A stretch of DNA of 64,000 nucleotides from JBEVJC01 sp040510375. Its GTDB lineage: Bacteria; Bacteroidota; Bacteroidia; Chitinophagales; Chitinophagaceae. Made by a program: the position numbers and the translations under genes. Positions 60,926-64,000 of the stretch are shown here, one piece after another; the first letter of the stretch is position 1; each line of letters opens with the position of its first letter. The stretch is taken from positions 17,527-81,526 of the forward strand of contig JBEVJC010000011.1 of assembly GCA_040510375.1 (NCBI GenBank). The letters run 5' to 3'. The notes under the pieces are model-generated. The model worked only from the letters and a program-made list of their open reading frames with translations, was not told the DNA's origin and did no database searches.

Positions 60926-60954
60926 GCCACTAAGTTCGCTTAGTGGCTTTTTTT
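60926..60954 (+). terminator. Very strong Rho-independent terminator (UUCG tetraloop)
   Basis: A perfect 9-bp stem GCCACTAAG (60926-60934) with CTTAGTGGC (60939-60947) closed by TTCG, followed by seven T. It ends a short transcript holding the 15-residue frame at 60836-60883. Confidence 0.93.
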
Positions 60955-61530
60955 ATGCGGAAAAGCATTGCTGAACCGGCGGGTACAATCTTCCGTGAAA
61001 CCGGCTGCTTTTCGGTCTGGAGCCCTTGCTGGTGCTTGTTCTACGTAGTTGTACGCCCGCTTCAGGCGGGATCTACCTGTTTCAATGGTATACCCCTAAT
61101 ACCTGTAATACAATTACACGTTTTTGTAGTGTCATTATCTACATTAAATCAAGGCCCTGTTCTATTTTACAGGGTCTCCCATTGATGTTACTTTGTATCA
61201 GCAACGAACGAAAAACCAGACCGAGAAAACCTTATTATTCCTTTGTCAGACCATACTGAAATCCAAACCGAAGAAGACCAGACCCAGACCAGAAATTTTT
61301 ATCCAGACCTTTTGAAAGACCTATCTAATCCAATCCAACGAAGACCAGACCGAACGAGACCAGAAAATCTTTATCCAGACCCTTTGAAAGACCAATTCTA
61401 AATCCAATCCAACGAAGACCAGGGCCCTGATCAAAACCCGGCCCGGACCCTGAAGACCTTTTCAACATCCTTTGAAAACCAGACCCAAACCGATCCCGGC
61501 GAAAGCAGGGGCAACCCTATTCCGTACCTT
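60955..61530. other. Spacer without a convincing gene
   Basis: The 576 bases hold no frame I trust; the longest candidates are short and of odd composition. Local features: a hairpin CCCGC/GCGGG (61056-61070), an 8-bp inverted repeat GGCCCTGT/ACAGGGTC (61153-61176) and a G-poor, GACCAG-rich repeat array from about 61205 to 61480. TTACTTTG at 61188-61195 is near the phylum's -7 consensus, so the array might be the 5' untranslated region of the gene at 61531. Confidence 0.6.
61205..61480. repeat. Decayed ~67-74-bp tandem array rich in GACCAGACC
   Basis: GAAGACCAG occurs at 61273, 61340 and 61414 (periods 67 and 74). The first two copies are each followed by GACC/GAACGAGACCAGAAA, then TTTATCCAGACC, TTTGAAAGACC and (A)ATCCAATCC or AATCCAAACC in the same order. 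The third degrades after about 20 bases. Plus strand is strikingly low in G and rich in C and A. Confidence 0.75.
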
Positions 61531-61989
61531 ATGAAGATCAGCAACAATCCAATTGCCGGTAAAACCCTGAAGCAATTAGTCGACCGACTGGTAAGTGATT
61601 CACTGAGCAACCCGGGAAACGATAAAAACTTTATCGTAAATGAAGTGCCTGAAAATATGTGCGTCCTTATGGATGAATGTAAAGAAGGCAATGTTATCAG
61701 CGAATTGCTTACCACGGTTGTTACTAATGCAAGAAATGGTGACATCCACATTACTGCCGATCAGTTCCGCGATATAATTACCGTGGACATAGAGGAACGT
61801 AATAATAATAACGGTTATGCGCTTGCTTCAAGACTTCAGCATATTGAACCGGAAGCAAACCGGCTCGGCGGTTCTATCAGTATCAAAGGCGAACAGCAAC
61901 TGGTGACAAAAATTTCATTTAGTTTTCCGCTGTTGACAGTGCGGAATAATACACAGCCGGTTTACCACCACACTTACCACTACCATTAA
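61531..61989 (+). CDS. Stand-alone decayed HATPase-like protein
   Basis: A 152-residue cytosolic protein that resembles only the ATPase end of a histidine kinase: a helix with the N-box position (NVISELLTTVVTNARNGDIHITAD), strands DIITVDIEE, and SRLQHIEPEANRLGGSISIKGEQQLVTKISFSFPL, which matches the last helix and strands of such domains. The D-x-G-x-G boxes are absent, and a run of Asn replaces one. No His-containing dimer domain. Ends in a His/Tyr-rich tail (PVYHHTYHYH). Function unknown; it may bind a partner kinase. Confidence 0.65.
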   Translation: MKISNNPIAGKTLKQLVDRLVSDSLSNPGNDKNFIVNEVPENMCVLMDECKEGNVISELLTTVVTNARNGDIHITADQFRDIITVDIEERNNNNGYALASRLQHIEPEANRLGGSISIKGEQQLVTKISFSFPLLTVRNNTQPVYHHTYHYH

Positions 61990-62020
61990 AACTTTATATA
62001 GTTAAGGCCTGATAAAGAAA

Positions 62021-62055
62021 AACCCCTCTGCACCTGAAGTGAGAGGGGTTGTTAT
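62021..62055. terminator. Bidirectional terminator
   Basis: A 9-bp stem AACCCCTCT (62021-62029) with AGAGGGGTT (62042-62050), extended inside by CAC/GTG, flanked by A-rich and T-rich sequence. It lies between convergent genes, 32 bases past the stop at 61989 and 22 before the minus-strand stop at 62072. Confidence 0.85.
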
Positions 62056-62071
62056 TTTAACCAGGAAATTA

Positions 62072-63397
62072 TTAATACCTGTAATGGTCGGCTTTATATG
62101 GACCTTCCTTGCCGATGCCGAGGTAATCCGATTGAGCAGGGGTCAGTTCTTCCAGTACCACACCGATCTTCGCCAGGTGCAGACGTGCCACCTTTTCATC
62201 AAGGTGTTTTGGAAGCACATATACCTTGTTCTCGTAATTTGTATGGTTCAGCCACAGTTCAATCTGAGCCAGGGTCTGGTTGGAGAACGAGTTACTCATT
62301 ACAAACGACGGGTGGCCTGTTGCGCAACCGAGGTTAACCAGGCGTCCTTCAGCAAGAATGATAATGTCGTTTCCTTTTACATTGTAAATATCAACCTGTG
62401 GTTTGATTGTATCCTTGGTATGACCGTAGTTCGTATTCAGCCATGCGATATCGATCTCGATATCAAAGTGACCGATATTACAAACAATTGCCTTATCCTT
62501 CATTTTTTCAAAATGTGCACCGGTGATCAGATCACGGCAACCTGAAGCAGTGACGATAATGTCCGCTTCCTGAACCGCATCAATCATTTTCTTTACTTCA
62601 AATCCATCCATTGCAGCCTGTAAAGCACAGATAGGATCGATTTCTGTAACGATTACCCGGCAGCCTGCACCCGCAAGTGATGCAGCTGAACCTTTACCTA
62701 CATCACCATAACCACCTACCACTGCAATCTTACCGGCAAGCATCACATCAGTTGCACGGCGGATAGAATCAACCAGTGATTCTTTACAGCCATATTTATT
62801 ATCGAATTTCGATTTGGTAACCGAATCATTCACGTTGATTGCTGGCATCGGGAGTGTTCCTTTTGCCACCCTTTCATAAAGGCGATGTACACCAGTAGTG
62901 GTTTCTTCAGAAATCCCTTTCACATGTTGTACCAGTTCAGGATAAGTGTCGAGTACCATATTGGTCAGGTCGCCTCCGTCATCAAGGATCATATTCAAAG
63001 GCTTGTCCTTTCCACCAAAGAAAAGGGTTTGTTCGATACACCAGTCAGCTTCTTCCTGAGTCTGTCCCTTCCAGGCAAACACACCGATACCGGCAGCAGC
63101 AATGGCAGCAGCCGCATGATCCTGCGTGGAAAATATATTGCAGGAGCTCCATTTTACTTCTGCTCCCAATGCAGTCAGGGTTTCGATCAGCACCGCTGTC
63201 TGGATGGTCATATGCAGGCAACCGGCTACCCTTGCACCTTTCAAAGGCTGGGAAGGTCCGTATTCCTTGCGGATACTCATGAGACCCGGCATTTCCGCTT
63301 CAGCGAGACGGATTTCTTTACGACCCCAGGCGGCCAATGAAATATCGGCGACTTTATAGGGGAGAGAAAAATCAATGGATTTTGTTACTGTTGACAT
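62072..63397 (-). CDS. ahcY: Adenosylhomocysteinase (S-adenosylhomocysteine hydrolase)
   Basis: A 441-residue NAD-dependent enzyme that removes S-adenosylhomocysteine, the product of all SAM-dependent methyl transfers, giving adenosine and homocysteine. Motifs: WGRKEIRLAEAEMPGLM, HMTIQTAVLIETL, KWSSCNIFSTQDHAAAAI, the NAD-binding VVGGYGDVGKGSAASLAGAG, and HPSFVMSNSFSNQTLAQIEL; ends GPYKADHYRY, as expected. The -7 element TAACTTTG is well placed. No SAH riboswitch found upstream. Confidence 0.97.
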   Translation of the reverse strand: MSTVTKSIDFSLPYKVADISLAAWGRKEIRLAEAEMPGLMSIRKEYGPSQPLKGARVAGCLHMTIQTAVLIETLTALGAEVKWSSCNIFSTQDHAAAAIAAAGIGVFAWKGQTQEEADWCIEQTLFFGGKDKPLNMILDDGGDLTNMVLDTYPELVQHVKGISEETTTGVHRLYERVAKGTLPMPAINVNDSVTKSKFDNKYGCKESLVDSIRRATDVMLAGKIAVVGGYGDVGKGSAASLAGAGCRVIVTEIDPICALQAAMDGFEVKKMIDAVQEADIIVTASGCRDLITGAHFEKMKDKAIVCNIGHFDIEIDIAWLNTNYGHTKDTIKPQVDIYNVKGNDIIILAEGRLVNLGCATGHPSFVMSNSFSNQTLAQIELWLNHTNYENKVYVLPKHLDEKVARLHLAKIGVVLEELTPAQSDYLGIGKEGPYKADHYRY

Positions 63398-63420
63398 TTT
63401 TGATTGTTTATTTACGGCTG

Positions 63421-63452
63421 CAAAGTTACATTTTAGGGCTCTAAAAGCCTAA
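63421..63452 (-). promoter_or_regulatory. ahcY promoter
   Basis: On the minus strand, TAACTTTG (63421-63428) matches TAnnTTTG exactly, with TTAG (63449-63452) 20 bases upstream as a -33 element. Transcription would start about 63416, some 20 bases before the ahcY ATG. Confidence 0.7.
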
Positions 63453-63549
63453 TGGAAGTTGGGGTTGTGAATAATAATCTAAGTGCATCAGGCACAGGGA
63501 TCTGCCATTGTCAGCCATCTTCATTAAATTCGGCCATCTTAATATTCAA

Positions 63550-64000
63550 ATGGGTTCATTTATGGGTAAAAAGGCGTTGGTATGCGGAGCGGGTGGTTTT
63601 ATTGGCGGACATCTGGTAAACCGGTTAAAATCCGAAGGTTATTGGGTCAGGGGGGTTGATCTGAAGGAGAATGAATACGGGAATATGAATGCAGACGAAT
63701 TTGTGACAGGTGATCTCCGCGACCTGTCACTTGCCCGCCAGGTTGTTACGCCCGACCTGTCGGAAATCTACCAGCTTGCAGCAGATATGGGCGGGGCCGG
63801 GTACATTTTTACGGGCCACCATGACGCTGATGTGATGCATAATTCGGTGCAATGCAACCTGAATATCCTGGAAGCGGTAAAGATTAATCGGGGTACTAAA
63901 ATATTCTATTCATCCTCTGCCTGTATTTATCCTGAACACAACCAGCTTGATCCTGACAATCCTACCTGTTCGGAAGATACGGCCTACCCGGCCGCGGCCG
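63550..64000 (+). CDS. GDP-mannose 3,5-epimerase-like NAD-dependent epimerase, 3' truncated
   Basis: The first 150 residues of an extended short-chain dehydrogenase/epimerase; the gene runs past the window. The start has the NAD-binding VCGAGGFIGGHLVNRL; then TGDLRDLSLARQ, YQLAADMGGAGYIF, HNSVQCNLNILEA, and IFYSSSACIYPEHNQL. The AADMGG and SSSACIYPE segments match GDP-mannose 3,5-epimerase-type enzymes, which make GDP-L-galactose or related sugars for surface glycans. ATG at 63550 or 63562 could be the start. Confidence 0.85.
   Translation, partial: MGSFMGKKALVCGAGGFIGGHLVNRLKSEGYWVRGVDLKENEYGNMNADEFVTGDLRDLSLARQVVTPDLSEIYQLAADMGGAGYIFTGHHDADVMHNSVQCNLNILEAVKINRGTKIFYSSSACIYPEHNQLDPDNPTCSEDTAYPAAA

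Noticed and set aside
60943..61185. 80-residue plus-strand frame after the strong terminator
   Set aside because: Composition is odd (many Cys and Trp), it begins inside the terminator's T-run, and there is no homology I recognise.
63398..63549. Possible SAH riboswitch before ahcY
   Set aside because: The 5' untranslated region predicted from the promoter at 63421-63452 is only about 20 bases, too short for such an element.
1..64000. tRNA, rRNA, transposase or integrase genes
   Set aside because: None was recognised on either strand; there is no sign of a mobile element or attachment-site duplication in the window.

Overview
The window looks like chromosomal DNA from a member of the Bacteroidota, most likely family Chitinophagaceae. 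Signs for this are a TonB-dependent receptor and a secreted protein that both start with a carboxypeptidase-regulatory-like domain, a type IX secretion C-terminal sorting domain, the parA-parB-DUF5683-dapB cluster, DUF6515 and DUF1684 proteins, promoters of the TTTG-N20-TAnnTTTG kind, and almost no Shine-Dalgarno sequences. No tRNA, rRNA, insertion sequence, prophage or CRISPR array was seen. Most genes are intact and housekeeping in nature.

Layout. 1-5.2 kb: end of ssb, an Ldh2-type dehydrogenase, aspartate kinase, a secreted carboxypeptidase-regulatory-like protein, and a GH16 glucanase on the minus strand. 5.2-14.2 kb: a lipid-anchored amidase, a siderophore-type TonB receptor followed by a PepSY membrane protein (iron uptake), an S9 peptidase and a small GNAT-like protein. 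14.3-22.7 kb: a complete tryptophan operon, trpE-G-D-C-F-B-(lipoprotein)-A, ending in a TlpA-like thioredoxin. It is preceded by a textbook attenuator with a 20-residue leader peptide carrying three consecutive Trp codons. 22.8-28.9 kb (minus): a LuxR-type two-component pair, then dapB, DUF5683, parB and parA. 29-33.6 kb (plus): a membrane metallophosphoesterase, an outer-membrane barrel and Lon. 33.6-39.4 kb (minus): a tightly coupled run of M42 aminopeptidase, a 62-residue 'IDPGSGS' membrane protein, a membrane sulfatase-fold enzyme, a kinase-like/methyltransferase fusion and a second sulfatase-fold enzyme. This is the best candidate for an undescribed envelope-modification system. 39.4-46.3 kb: secreted and lipid-anchored proteins of mostly unknown role (S1/P1 nuclease, PAP2 phosphatase, a probable papain-like protein with a lipoprotein partner, histidine phosphatase, disordered acidic proteins, DUF6515). 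46.3-48.9 kb: pfkA-pyk. 49-57.6 kb: prolyl oligopeptidase, a 1028-residue SGNH-hydrolase/K-domain/T9SS protein, DUF1684, and two neighbouring arginine-deiminase-superfamily enzymes. 57.6-64 kb: tandem universal stress protein, a GAF protein with a decayed kinase core, a TspO-like protein, a tiny Shine-Dalgarno-led ORF with a strong terminator, a stand-alone decayed HATPase-like protein, S-adenosylhomocysteine hydrolase and the start of a GDP-mannose 3,5-epimerase-like gene.

A theme no single gene annotation explains: at six or more places the 3' end of a gene is tandemly repeated, in decayed form, into the following spacer (periods about 41-73 bp). Two further decayed tandem arrays occupy the only two spacers longer than 400 bases. 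Together these suggest recurrent duplication of gene ends as a source of intergenic sequence in this genome.
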